A stretch of 64,000 nucleotides of DNA from Hydractinia symbiolongicarpus (GCF_029227915.1 NC_079882.1:5146001-5210000), one strand, 5' to 3'; counted from the stretch's first letter, positions 44,401-56,185 are shown. Program-made: numbers and translations. The notes: generated by a model not told the origin, from the sequence alone.

Positions 44401-46366
44401 TTTTCAATGTTTTTTCCGAATGCTGCATCGTGACACGTGAAATGCAGCATTTTTTCTTGTTGCAGCATTTTTTATTTATTTTTTGCTGTATCTCTTTAAT
44501 TAACCAATCAAATGCGCAGAATTTCATACAAAACGTAAGATATATGTAGAAACAAACAAAATACAAACTACGATACAGGTAGCTATAGAGAAACACTAAC
44601 TTTTACCATAATTTTTAACCATCCTAAGTTTGTGAAGAAAGTATTACACACATTTTTTTCGTCAATGTATTCACGAGCTGATTGACAACTCGCACACTAT
44701 ACCTACCTCTCTCTCTTTCCATAGATTTTAAGTACTGTTGCACGTATTTTGCTGCATAAGCGGGTCGACGACAGTCTGTTTTTTGCAACAAAATCAAATC
44801 ACATAGCAGGCACATACAAAAATGGCATTGTGGGTCCGGCGCTTAAGAAACAGAGTTTCTGCCAGATCTTTGAAACCAAACTAGATGAGCTTAAAGACGT
44901 TGAATATCAATTATTCTCAGTAGGAAAAAATATAAGATTGTTTAAAAAACAATATGTCTAGTGGTGATATATTTTTATGCAATGGAAACGTTTTTTGTAA
45001 AAAAAAAGAAAAAAATGGGATATACCTTACCCTATATAAAGTAATTGTAAGAAAAGGCAGACATCGTATTTTTGGTATTTTTAGTATATGTTACGGTGTA
45101 AATAATTTATTAGATATGCATAATCTCCAGATATTATGTATCACGGTTAGGTTAATTGTTATCATGCAGAAAAAAACCCGGTTAATTATGCATAATTCAC
45201 GAATTTATCACAATCCTCGTACATAAAAGAAATGTCCTCAGATTTTTATACGCGCCCAGTAGATCAAAAGTTTGAAAAACATTGTGTAAAGTGGGCGTTA
45301 AAAAGTAGGCGTTAAAAAGTAGGCGTTATAAAGCATTTGTTCAGAAAAGATTACCCATAAGAAGATACACTGTTAGAACATTTGATTTAGAATTATTTAC
45401 GCGCCTTATCCAACCATATTAAAATACGATATTATAGTACTTAATACTAACAATACAATACAACAGTATGTTAATATTGAAGAGGTTTTGTTAGTGCACA
45501 TACAGACAGGTGTATCTGAAATATGTTTGCTCCTTCACACTTAAGAATTTAAGTTACTTTCACAAATATTTATTTAGTTGTGTTCAGAAGACTTCCAGAC
45601 GACGAACAACCCTTAGCTTTATGTTTACATTGGGGCGCCAAAAACTGCACAAAGTCATTTTCACTTAAGGAGAACGAAGATGGAACAGTTCAGGTAACAA
45701 CCCGTCTCTTTTTTTTTTATTGTGATTTCAAGCAAAAGGTAATTTTCGTTTTCAATGTAATTTTTTTCTTTTTTAGTGGATGAACTTTGAACTTCCTGAA
45801 TTGAGCAATTTTTTAAAAATTCTGCAACTAGAAGAGGACGAATCATTAGCACAGGTAGCTAGCTAAACTTTCTATGTTTTCATCAGTAGTAATCAGCTTT
45901 AATCTTTGATAAAAATTTGGAGGAAATTCTTCGTTTGTAGACAAATTAGTTTTTTTCGCTGTTGCATAAAAGTATATAGTTACTTGTAAGGAAGATCTTC
46001 AGATTTTACGGTTCTGTCTACACATTGACCCAAATTGTACCACACGCTTTTCTAATAATAATTTATATTTTTTAGCCTATATTCCTTCTTACAATGACAT
46101 GTTTTTATTCGTAAACTTCATCACTAAAATATGTTGTTATGTCTTGCGACTGTTAGTGACCAATTTAGTCCCAAAATTATGCTTAGCCCACAAAAACTTT
46201 TTTTAGAATTTATTATGCTTGATGTATTTATGTTTGTGTCTATGTGAACTATTTATATGGTAATTTTTTTTCTTAGATATATAACAAATTCGAGTTGTAC
46301 AGGGACGCTTTAAAACGTGCAATAGATTTCAAAACAACTGAAGTTACATATACGTCGGAAGCGTGA
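35420..46366 (+). CDS. RASSF1/5-like: RASSF1/RASSF5-type Ras-association protein (C1-RA-SARAH)
   Basis: RASSF1/5 proteins are adaptors that bind Ras-like GTPases through the RA domain and MST/Hippo kinases through the SARAH helix. Nine exons join in phase to 483 residues: 35420-35630, 38889-39122, 41655-41770, 42707-42835, 43594-43893, 44015-44192, 45578-45693, 45777-45854, 46277-46366. A basic N-terminal region comes first. The atypical C1 zinc finger is at about residues 122-177 (CIVHGHRLEAHH, WCDVCDDFIWG, MRCLHCRYTCHAKC, HLDCP), with all the Cys/His positions. A Ser-rich linker (SGVSSQSSSTLSSVDSEALS) precedes the RA domain, about 325-425 (RRLSFYMPKETYKPLHV, VKEVIEALLTKYNV, LPDDEQPLALCLHWG). 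The C-terminal SARAH helix starts about 430 (FELPELSNFLKILQLEEDES, YNKFELYRDALKRAI). The architecture is that of the RASSF1/3/5 subgroup; I cannot say which vertebrate member is closest. Confidence 0.93.
35950..36730. repeat. RASSF intron 1 repeats: TTCGC(G)AAAGTTT arrays around a dispersed segment
   Basis: Two flanking blocks (35955-36095 and 36570-36715) contain repeated words such as ATTCGCAAAAGTTTATG, TTCGCGAAAGTTT and CATTCGCCAAAGTTTATG. Between them, 36222-36390 is a dispersed segment: it shares TAATACACCTTTA and AACACTCCATCGCAGCTTAT with 57525-57650. The symmetric layout suggests one DNA transposon with sub-terminal motif arrays. Confidence 0.55.
40345..40440. repeat. (TTTG)n-rich microsatellite, RASSF intron 2
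   Basis: Repeated TTTG tetranucleotides pass into TTG-rich sequence. The Phe/Val/Leu/Cys-rich frames across it are artefacts. Confidence 0.8.
40820..41310. repeat. Repeat with recurring AATTAACGCG / GTCATGAAATTAAC words, RASSF intron 2
   Basis: AAATTAACGCGAATTAAATTAACGG, GTCATGAAATTAACACGG, TTTAATTAACGCGG and ATTAACGCGAATT occur within about 150 bp. The words AAAGAGTCA(A/T)GAAATT at 40830 and 41284 frame the block. An 86-residue frame (40935-41195) lies inside but shows no recognisable domain. The arrangement resembles the AACTCGAAC-type MITE at 24.9 kb: end words reiterated inside the element. Confidence 0.5.
45285..45340. repeat. Short tandem AAAGT(G/A)GGCGTTA repeat
   Basis: Three copies of a 15-bp word (GTAGGCGTTAAAAA type) occur in tandem in the RASSF intron before the exon at 45578. 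A local duplication of no obvious function. Confidence 0.7.
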
Positions 46367-49102
46367 ATGGTAGACCATGTTACCCTTTGTATGTTTGATG
46401 TTCAACAGCTGGATATGTTGACATGGCATCCTGTATTGAAAATAAAAAAAACATCTTGCAAAATCTTGAGATGGTCTGTATTAATTTAGAAATACGTTTC
46501 TCTTTCGGTTGCTCGAAAGAAAAACGGTTGAAGAAGCTCGCAAAAAAAAAACGATTTATACTTCAAACGAAACTACATTGCCATAGATCACGATGGCTTT
46601 CCGAAAAATAGATACATTTCTTACTTTTTGTTCAGTTATTTTTTTATATACATAATAACATTAAATTATCTGTTTTAGTAAGCAACTTAGTTGTTTGTAA
46701 TATCGTTATAACTTTTTAAAAATTATGTGCACAAGTTGGTGTCATTTTTGTTGTTGTTGTCTTTTTTTTGTTTTTTATTATTAAGATACACCTTTTATAA
46801 GCACAGTGTATATTTTTCAGCCTGGGTGTGCTTATAAAAACTCATAATTGTAGAATTATGTTCGCTTTACATAGTTTTTACACTCTGGACATTTCGGGAT
46901 AAAATTCTCAAGTAAAAAATTAATAAGCAAGAAAACATTATCACATTCTCTACTTCACATAAATATTTACAGTCAGGATTCAACCCAGTGACGTGATGAC
47001 AGTGTTGGGATGGTAGTGGTGGTGGTGATAGTGGGGGGGTTGATAATGGTGGTTGTTGTGGTGGTGTTATTGGTGGTGATGGTGGGGGTAATAGTAGTGG
47101 GTATTGCTTATGTGGATCAAAAGAGCTACTAATTTAGTATGTGAAACAGGCTTAATAAAACACATTATATTTTATATGCATAATCTTACACCCTTCAAAT
47201 TGAGAATAATTTTAGTGGGTTCGCTCTAATTATAAGAATATACTTTATAAGAACATTCAAGATAAAATTCAATAAAAGTTAAAGATATCCTGAGTGGAAT
47301 ATAAGCAAAAAACAACGTATAAACTTGTATTCTATCATTAATGTAAAATGTCTTTTCTCAGGTTTCAATTAAAGTATTTTTCCCGATAAAATATAGTTTT
47401 CTGTAGTTTGTATTAGATATTTCAATCGTCATGATTTTGCCCAAAAGTTAATATTATGATAAAATGAAAACCCCAATCCTTGGAAAGTATATTTTTCCAT
47501 AAAAGTCTTGAAAACATAAGCAACATGTTACTTATTAGGTTACCAAGAGAAGCGTCATGTGGGCAGATATTTTTGCAATAAGTCATGTTTGTAATGTCGG
47601 GTTGCCTTATCATTACCGCTAGTTTTTATATTGCCATCTTTAACATCAAACGAGTCTTAAACAGATCAGAAATTGGGGCCAGTAATGCAACAGGGTTCTA
47701 CATCTGCAATGACCTTTAGATGAGTCCCATACCGAGATTTTTTGTCTTTCATAACCTAAATAGAATTCTGGCTGCCGTTTTCTGACATCACATATATACT
47801 CACTCTCTTTACTTCTTGGAGTTTAATACAATAACAAGACGTTATATCACAGTGATGTTTTAAACCCTTGTGAATTATTTGAAACTTATCCTATCCCTAA
47901 TTTTACGTCTCACTGCTCATGCACTTTATACACTGCCGTTTGCTTAGAAGCGCCAGGAATACCGTTTATGCATGATCCATGATCATGGTTGGGATCTTCA
48001 GAAATTTTCAAGGACGCAATCTCTTTTTTGATCTTACGAGTCGACTTTTGCAGCATCTACTAAAAATCACCTGCGTAGGGCACAGATAGATGACCTTTTG
48101 TAGCTAGCTAGTTGTTCTGGCCTACACCATAATACCAAAATTATAACCAGGTTGGTTATTCCTCATTGTACTTAAGAATGGACCTACTCGTTTTAATTTT
48201 ATAACCCAGCCTGATATTCTTATAAGAGAAAAACAGGTGTAAAAAGAGCATTTTAAAGATAACTTTACCGCAGGCTATTGAGTATTGAGCTTGGTCCTGC
48301 GAATGATCAAGTTTATACCAGTAAAGAAATGATAGTTTCGTGAAAATTCCGGCTTTTAATACCCTAATGCCTCTTTTGCTGCGGCTTTAATTTTTGCTCC
48401 CCAAGTTTAGTTTGAAAAATATCTATTATACTTTTTTACAAAAAGGGCTGTGTATGTTCCATGCACTACAAGTCCATCTTTTCTGTGACCAGTTGGAAGG
48501 TTGCATGGAACACAAAACTTCTTCTGTTAGATGAAGATGAAGCAGATGAAGTTAACATTATGCATTAATTTGAAAAATTCTATTATTTATTTAGCCCCCT
48601 TCTATTTAGCAAATTAGGCAAATTCAATCAGTTAAAATAGAATTTATACAGATTGCATTTAAACCGCTCACGAAACAAAAAACATAAAAACTTCATATTT
48701 TGTTAGGATTCACATAATGCTAAGCATATGCTTAAAATGACCAAATTTAAGCCTACGGATGCTTTTAAAAAATGTATGCATGGAAGGCTCAAAATTTACA
48801 CAGTGAACGCAAATCTAAAAAACCTTTTAAAAGTATTAGTTCAATTTATTTAAATATGAAACCAGTTAAACATTAATCCAGGCGTTTTTTTACAACTTAC
48901 GCCATATTAAATTTAAACTATTGTACAATAAATACAATGAGAGTTTTCAAGCAGTAAAATTCCAACACTGATAAGAAATTATACTTCATTCGCAAATTAT
49001 TACTGCTCACTATATTAAAAAACATAGCTATTTCCATATTTACAAATCCGTGCAAAAACCATTTCACACTTTAGAGATTTATATTGCTAAAAGGCAAATT
49101 CG
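46367..49102. other. Intergenic between convergent RASSF and HMGB genes
   Basis: No exon is supported. It should contain both 3' UTRs. The G-rich block at 46985-47102 is listed separately. An 11-bp inverted pair (TGTTCCATGCA and TGCATGGAACA) lies near 48455-48510. Confidence 0.45.
46985..47102 (+). repeat. G-rich imperfect (GGTGGT)n tract, possible G-quadruplex
   Basis: About 115 bp on the plus strand consist almost only of G and T with some A, including GTGGTGGTGGTGATAG, a run of seven G and GGTGGGGGTAATAG. Several G-runs lie close enough to allow quadruplex folding. No coding role is seen. Confidence 0.7.
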
Positions 49103-51662
49103 CTATTTGGACGCATTGTAATCTTTCATTTCTCTTAAATACCGTTCTTTATCTTCCGCAGCTAACTTTTCGTATGGAATTTTATCTGCTGCAGCTAAGT
49201 TTCTCCAAGCCTCGCCTATCTTCGATGCAACTTCCGTTATACTTAAATCGCTAAATTCTTCCCTTATTTTCGGTCGTTTATCTGCAGCAAAATGGAAATA
49301 TGCAGAGCTAAAAAGGAAAAACATATGTACACAACAAAAATTAAAAAGTTTAACCTTAAAAGACCCAAAACGCACCAGTAGCAGTAATTGCAGGATTAAA
49401 GATATGATAAAAAGTGCTTTCAATCTATATTCAAACAATTGCATACATGGAATCACAGTCCAGAAATGGAGGTAAACAAAGCAAGCGGACAAGTTACCCC
49501 CATAAACACAGTACTACGATTGATTTCTTAAAATTTAGCAGAAACAAAATAAAATACTATTTAATGGTATATTTTTTTAATAAATTTGAATTTTTTTACT
49601 CGCACATAGTGGAGTTACATGATCACAGGCAAATATTTCATTATACCCCCACCCCAATGTGTTCATAGTCTAAGAGGTTAATATCATTAAAATATTTGTA
49701 CAGGTTTTTAATTCAGTTAAAATATTTACATTAAGACACACAAAACACTGATCAATACATGTTGAACATAAAGTTTTAAATTTAATGCAAATAAAAACAT
49801 TGCCTGTTATCAGGAGTGAGGATGGGGAAAGGGCAAGATGATGAAACACTGTAGACAACAAAAAGAGAAATAGAAAATCTGTCAAAAACACGAAGTTCTC
49901 CTAAAAGTGGATCGAATCACACTTAGGCTAGAGATTTACTTAAATTTTCATAAATTAAATTTAAATTTTCATAAGATTGAGGTTTTTGAGGTTCATTTTC
50001 TTATTTAAGATTTATATATGGCCTAGAAAACGTGAAAATAAAAGACTATTAAAACTAATACAAAGCCTTAGGTGGCTGGGAAGCTAGCAACAGATGGGTA
50101 AACAAAATGTATACAAACAGAAAAATGTACGAAAAGTAGTTTTGAAAGAAACTGCTATCTTGTTAGAACATGAATGGTGTTCTTAGAAGTTTCGCAAAGC
50201 AAAAAAAAAAGGGAACAGTTAAGAAACTTTGCTTTCTATTCTATTGACATGTTTAGCACAAAGTAGTTTCGATTAAAGGAGATTATTTAGGCTAAATGTA
50301 TCCTTATATTGACTAAACATTTTATATAAGTTAAAAGTTATATTCCCTGATTCTCTTTAATGTTAAAAGCAGCTTTTAGCTTCACCTGGGGCTATTTGGT
50401 GCCAATGGTAAGGGGTAGGGGTCTGGCCTATGTGGAAATTGACAGTAAGGAAAAACTTAAGTTAGAAAGATAGAAGAAAAATATAGGCTTCTGCCACCTA
50501 TTTAGGAAGAATAACTTTTTTTTTAGCTATCACAAAATGGATTAATTTACATTTGTAAAATGAAGCTCGAATTGAAAGTGTCAGAGCTTTCAATTGCTTT
50601 GGAATCAAAGTTTATTTAATGCTCATTTTAACGATTTTCCCCTAATTAAGCAACAAAGGCCTTGTCAACTTTATTTTGGTTTAGATTGCAAAAAATGATA
50701 TTCTAAAATAAAATAGAGCTTTCTTGTGTTATATTATAACAACTATGAAGAAATCCTGTCCAAATCTTTCTCAAAAAAATTTTTACTCTGCCGATCAATC
50801 AGAAGTTAAGTTGTTTTTAAAGATGGTCTCTGGATGCAAGGGCTTACACACAACTTTGTATGGTGGATGTTCGTAATTTTCAAAAAAATTACAAAAAAGC
50901 AAATACTTGATGGGAAAATGTGGAATAAGTCCTGCACTCATCTTTGGATGAACAACAATCAAATTTCTGTGTTTGTATACATGTGACATAGATACTGTGC
51001 AGTTTCTTTCCCAGGGATTTTTGTTTTCTCTTATATACTAGTGGAATGTATTGTATGCCGGTCCAGCAAATTAATGAATATATATAATAATAAATAATAA
51101 AAATAATTTGCCACATAGCTCTACAAAGTTGTGTGGACAGGAAACTTGAGACCTTCCTTCTGCCTAAACATTTTGAAAGCATCTAGCTACCTACAAATTT
51201 GACCATGGCCCCATTATTGACATGTCATATCAACACCAGAGCTCTTTGTTTAGATAACTATATATGAATAGTATGGTGGGTAACTATAACTACAGCTTTA
51301 ACAACAAACACAAAAATTAAAACATCTCATGTAGCTTACACATTTCTCTTTGGTGCGTTAGGATCTTTTTCCTTCTTTTTCTTTCTCTTTTTTTGCCTAT
51401 CATCATCAGAATCACTATCACTTGGAGGTATATAACTCTCCATTTCTTTCTCGTGACGTTTTCTGTCAGTGTCCGATATCTTATAGAATGGGGCTTTATC
51501 ATCTTCAGTCATCTCCTTCCATTTCGCCCCACACAATTTTGACATTTCAGCAAATGGTATTGATTCACCTTTTTTATCATATTCCTTTTTCTCATGCTCT
51601 GTAAAACATATATATGCAGATTTCACGCCTTTAGGCTTGTTGGGATCCTTCCTTTTAGGCAT
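49103..51662 (-). CDS. HMGB-type protein with two HMG boxes and no acidic tail
   Basis: HMGB proteins bend DNA and act as nucleosome-loosening factors in the nucleus. Two exons join in phase (51340-51662 and 49103-49307) to give 175 residues. Box A starts MPKRKDPNKPKGVKSAYICF and continues AEMSKLCGAKWKEM and FYKISDTDRKRHEKEMESYI. A linker combines a Ser/Asp run (PPSDSDSDDD) with a basic run (KKRKKKKEK). Box B starts KDPNAPKRNVSAYFHFA and continues KRPKIREEF, ITEVASKIGEAWRNLA and DKERYLREMKDYNASK, then stop. Vertebrate HMGB1-3 carry a long C-terminal Asp/Glu tail; it is missing here unless an alternative last exon exists. The acidic run between the boxes may partly replace it. The intron is 2.03 kb. 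Confidence 0.93.
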
Positions 51663-52083
51663 GTTGAGATTATAAAAAAAAATTATATCTCTTTGTGGCC
51701 TGCTCGAACGTAATGTTGAATGAGGTTAGATTATTTTGGCGCTTCCCCAAAACCTGTTGCTATAAACCAATGAATAAGCTCACTGACACGTGGTCTTATT
51801 TTAGTGTACTAGCCAACCCAGATTTCTCGCAGGTTCGACTGCCAGAACGCTCCGCCACACCACAAAACGCAATAAAACTGTAATGTTATACCTTCCTGAT
51901 GGTAAGTCTAAGTTCTTACGTCTATATGTTTCTCAAAACTTTGTTTCCGTTTAATGCAAACTTAACAGTTACGCACGTACATAATTTCGTACAGTTCTGT
52001 ATCAGAACAGGCGACCTTGTGTTTTATTATCGCGCGTTTAACTGTTACTCTAGAAAGCCGAATAATGTTGCTTTATTCATTTA
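51663..52083. promoter_or_regulatory. HMGB upstream region
   Basis: The interval directly upstream of the HMGB start codon must contain its 5' UTR and probably its promoter. I cannot assign a specific promoter element. The Harbinger-like MITE begins at its far side. Confidence 0.35.
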
Positions 52084-52535
52084 GGGGCTGTTCATATGGA
52101 GGCGGGCTGGCTCGGCTAGCGGGGTGATTTTCATTTCGTGTTCATATGAAGTTTTTTACATCTCGGCCAGCCGGGATGGAAAAGTTGAGTACATTTCACA
52201 AAAGATTCATAAACAATGAAGACAAAAGAATATATTTCGAACTTTAAATAATTGATAATTTTTTTAAATTTATTTTTAATTTCATCTCGCATAGGAGGGC
52301 TGGCTCGCCTGTCATATGAACACATTTTTATTTTTATATGCGTTTCTTAAGAACAGCGAGATCCCGCCTGACTGAGATTTCGGTACAAACAAGCGAGATC
52401 TCGGCAAGTCGGGCTGGCTCGGTTATCATGTGAACACATTTTTATTTTTTCATGTGTTTCTTAATAGCAGCGAGATCCCGCTCAGCCGAGCCAGCCCGGT
52501 CAACCAAGCCAGCCCGCCTCCATATGAACAGCCCC
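52084..52535. mobile_element. PIF/Harbinger-like MITE (GGGGCTGTTCATATGGAGGC ends, TTA duplication)
   Basis: The left end GGGGCTGTTCATATGGAGGC continues GGGCTGGCTCGG; the right end is its exact complement for 27 bp or more. Both sides carry TTA (52081-52083 and 52536-52538), the TWA-type duplication of PIF/Harbinger elements. Inside, the words CGAGATC(T/C)CG, GGCTGGCTCG and CATATGAACACATTTTTATTTT recur in both orientations. There is no transposase, so the 452-bp element is non-autonomous. Confidence 0.85.
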
Positions 52536-52575
52536 TTAAATGGAATGTTACACTGTGGTGTAGCACTGTTTTGAC

Positions 52576-52820
52576 GAAGAAGAAGAAGAAGAAGAAGAAG
52601 AAGAAGAAGAAGAAGAAGAAGAAGAAGAAGAAGAAGAAGAAGAAGAAGAAGAAGAAGAAGAAGAAGAAGAAGAAGAAGAAGAAGAAGAAGAAGAAGAAGA
52701 AGAAGAAGAAGAAGAAGAAGAAGAAGAAGAAGAAGAAGAAGAAGAAGAAGAAGAAGAAGAAGAAGAAGAAGAAGAAGAAGAAGAAAAAGAAGAAAAAGAA
52801 GAAAAAGAAGAAGAAGAAGC
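52576..52820. repeat. Long pure (GAA)n / (AAG)n microsatellite
   Basis: About 245 bp of near-perfect GAA triplets (about 80 units), with GAAAAA interruptions only toward the right end (52784-52809). Poly-Lys, poly-Leu and poly-Phe frames over it are artefacts. Long GAA/TTC tracts can form triplex DNA. It lies 40 bp from the end of the Harbinger-like MITE. Confidence 0.97.
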
Positions 52821-53284
52821 AAGAAAAACTGATCGATTTACATGATTTTTCGAATTGCATGAGTTCGATAAATAAAAATAGGTGTTTTCTTATAAGGATT
52901 TTAAGTAAACTCGGACGCGACAGGAGAATTCGTTCGATTTATATGACTTTTTCGAATTATAGGAGTTCAAATTACATGGGTTCAACTGTATTAAATACTT
53001 CTTTTTAATTTTGTATATAATAGAAAGAAACAGGTGATTCCAGCATAACAATGAAAAATGCTCATTACGTTGCGGAAAGTTTGGAATCAATCCAAACTTG
53101 CCGCAGCTTCATGCTGAAAACCGAAAGTGAGTATACGTCAATTAGCGGCTACTATATATAGTGGAAACGCGCCGCGTCGCAAAAATTTTTTCAGTGTGAA
53201 TTTAGCATAAGTTGGAAAGCCTTCCCGTGAAAACCTTCCTAATTGTACTTTTCTTTTGTTTATGTATCCGGTATATACAGATAC

Positions 53285-53412
53285 AGGCTTGATTGTACAA
53301 TCTTCAACCTCATCCCCAGGGTCTTGTGGCCCCTGCGCCGTTATTACGGTTATTACTATCAACTTATCAACAAGGCAAAATGCCCTGGGAACGAGGTTGT
53401 ACAATCTCACGT
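53285..53412. mobile_element. Short fold-back element (TTGTACAATCT ... CTCATCCCCAGGGTC)
   Basis: TTGTACAATCTTCAACCTCATCCCCAGGG on the left pairs, with a 2-nt difference in spacing, with CCCTGGGAACGAGGTTGTACAATCT on the right, about 120 bp apart in total. In reverse, the right arm reads YNLVPRAF, a peptide often seen in repeat-derived gene models. It is non-coding, probably a very short MITE. Target duplication not determined. Confidence 0.65.
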
Positions 53413-53587
53413 TTGCAAGAGCTTGCTATGGTAGCGAAAGAGTAATTGATTACAAATTATATGCCTTTCTTTAGTTTTCTCTTCCTTTAAAAATAAATAT
53501 GAACAAATAAATTAATTAATGTATAAATAACAAAATAAACAATAAAAAAATTATACACAATAATAACAAATAAATAAACCTATTTGT

Positions 53588-54677
53588 CTATTGCTTCATT
53601 GTAGCATTTTTACATTTTTCTGTAGATATTGCATCGTAACCAACAATCATTTTTACAGTACGAATTTCAAATATAGTTTGTTTCAACTTTTCGTCGCACA
53701 ACTTTTTTAACTTAACGTATATGATTTTGCGATATACAGCCTGACAATGGCATGCATTTTCAGTGGCATTCAACAAATCTAGGTGGTACATTCTACGAGG
53801 AATACGATCATTATCATATTCTTCTCTAAACTTTATTGGACATGCCACAGAGTTATCGGAGGGCTTTTTGTAATCTAGCACTTCTGTTTGCCCAAGAGTT
53901 CCATTCTCATACTCCACTATCAATCGATTATGTAAGGAATCGTGAAAATCCTTTCTCACTTCGCCAAGGGAATTATATTTACATTTTCGCATTGGCCATG
54001 CTTCCAATTGCTAAAAAGAGAAACAAATTATATGTAATTTTAGCATTCAGTAACAAGGAAATACCTGGTAATATTTTCTAAGAACAGACATTTAATTTTC
54101 ACTTTCCTCCTCAATGTTTTAGGTCAGTAACCGTACCGAGGGAATCAGTGCTCGAATTTCAGAATGAGCTACATGAAACAAGTGACCCACAAACAAGTGG
54201 GTGACCCATCCCACAAACATGTTTGAAACATATTAAAACAGAGAACTGGGAATTTCGAAACGGTAAAAGAAATGGCATTGTTTTAATAATTTGTTTTAAC
54301 AATTTTGACCTTAGTCTAGTGAACTAAACTCATCACTTTTTTACCTCTTTGTTATTCCTGATGAGAGAAATAAAAAAGAGCGTAAAAAATACAGGGCAAT
54401 AGCGAAAGCAAGGAAGAAAAACAGGTATCCTTTTAACTTAGGAAAACCAGACGAGTTCGAAAGACTCGTGTAAACTAACTTAAATATTCGGAGATCCTTG
54501 CTGGACGATTTTACCGGTTAACTTCGTGTCTCTAAGTTTTTTTAAAATGTAAAAAACTAAAAATCCTCGAAACAGCGTTGTTTGCCTGTCCTGAATTGTC
54601 AGGCTAATAAAAAAATACAATTCTACCTGTGCGAAGAATACTACGAAGCAACATATGATAATTTTCAACTCAACCAT
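53588..54677 (-). CDS. Secreted cysteine-rich protein, IL-17-like
   Basis: Two exons join in phase (54627-54677 and 53588-54010) to give 157 residues. The first exon is the signal peptide (MVELKIIICCFVVFFAQ), so the protein should be secreted. The mature part has the IL-17-like block ACPIKFREEYDNDRIPRRMY followed by ACHCQAVY, comparable to the family pattern CP-x-YD-x-R-x-P with a following CxC, and a later strand IFEIRTVKMIVGYDAIS that aligns with the family's '(V/I)xVGC' strand. Differences: the final 'GCxC' cysteines are not kept (VGYDA), and the block before CHC is longer. Three NxT glycosylation sites are present (NGT, NAT, NAT). An alternative is another cystine-knot-like cytokine or an unrelated secreted protein. 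I consider IL-17-like more likely than not. Confidence 0.55.
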
Positions 54678-55997
54678 CCTGATTGACAACGCGGCTTAAT
54701 TGAGATGTCTATTGCTGCTATTCCGTTGTCTTTATAGAGCTTGTTATGATTATGTAATTTAAATGACCTACGGTGTGTACGTCAACAGATTATTACAAAT
54801 TCTTCTTTGATTACATCTTCATGATTATCCTTGTTTGCATAAACTTTTTAATAGAAGTGCTAATTCCCAGTTTTGGTGCCAGCCTTTCTTCACGAATAAG
54901 ACCACTTTATATGTTTATTTTACATTGATACGAGTGAAGGAGATTTTATAAAACAAAAGTTGAGTATCAAGCTGGGATGGTATTTTTAAAATAGTTCTAT
55001 AATAGTCTGATACGACACGGTGTCAGTGGTTGAGAATTTCTTTCATGAGTGAAATCAACTAGGTCTGTAAAACAGCGGAGTAAAAGAAAATTACAAAAAA
55101 GCTTATAAGATTTATAGTATAGTAACCTACGTATTAATTAATGTTTGTTTTTATTTATTTTCGTTGATGCTATCATGTTGTTTACTTTAAGATATTTTGT
55201 AGTCAGTAAATGAGTTTGATTACCCATAGTTACCCATAAAATTATAAAAGGTATTAAAGAAAATAGTTTCATATCAAAATTTCAGCAAACACGTGCCGTC
55301 GGGGAGTTATTCAAACTTTTCGAATTTCCCTGTGTCAGCAGAATTTCATTTGTATTTGCGTTTGAGGAGGTTTCGTTACAACGTGCCTTATCGAAAGTGA
55401 AAGCTAATAAACGCTTTTTATGTTAGAAACAGAATCCTTTACATGGGTAGACGGATGCCTAATTGATTTTCGGTTATTTAGTTAGAGTTCAAAATAGATA
55501 AGAAAACCGAAACGTCATTGCTACAAAAATGACTTCACATCAAAAAGGTTCCTTATGAGAAGTATAAAATAAACCCTTTCTTCTTCATTTTTTTTAAATC
55601 AAATCCTTTTTGTTGAAAAAGATTGATTTATTAATTACCATTAATGCTTCAGGAAGAATATTGGCTTTAACTTTTCTGTGATAACTCGAAGAAGATTTGC
55701 CAGTCATCATGGAGTTCCACTTTTGCCGCGCAAACTGCACTCTGTTTTTAGAAAAGGGATTTTGTTTTTGTTGCTAACATAACAATCGTTTTAAAAAATG
55801 TATATAATCCATATAAAACTTTCGATCGCGATAGAAAGAATTTGTCGTTTTGAACTTATAATAGAGAAAATTAAACGCTTTATTAGGAAAAAAACGGATT
55901 TTTAAACCATTTTGTATATGTGTCGTTTGATGCAAACCTAGAAAGTACTTTAAACCATAGTCACATAGTTTCTTGCGACTATGATTTAAACATAGAG

Positions 55998-56185
55998 ATA
56001 TTATTATACTAGTCGTTAGCCCGTGGAAAAATCCACGGGTTCGCCCGTCCTTTTTATACCACATTGCGTGCGTCTCGCTACCTGTGCAGCTAAGCTACCA
56101 TTTTGCGTGACAGACGGACGGACGGACGGACGGACGGACGGACGGACGGACGTATACGGGTATTATAACATAGATGTCTATGATT
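55998..56185. repeat. Dispersed repeat with hairpin end and (GGAC)n tract, copy C
   Basis: Starts ATACTAGTCGTTAGCCCGTGG, with the hairpin CCCGTGGAAAAATCCACGGG, then AGCTAAGCTACCATTTTGCG, then about nine GGAC units (56116-56150), ending TATACGGGTATTATAACATAG. It is the reverse-oriented relative of 23145-23325. Confidence 0.75.

Noticed and set aside
46423-46611. 62-codon frame after the RASSF stop
   Set aside because: It lies in the likely 3' UTR, has no recognisable domain and no splice support.
52430-52860. Poly-Lys, poly-Leu and poly-Phe frames
   Set aside because: They are the three readings of the GAA repeat.
53138-53474. Small frames with NLVPRAF on the minus strand
   Set aside because: They come from the short fold-back element and are not a gene.
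55774-56064. 96-codon minus-strand frame
   Set aside because: Part of it is repeat copy C and the rest is AT-rich with no similarity.
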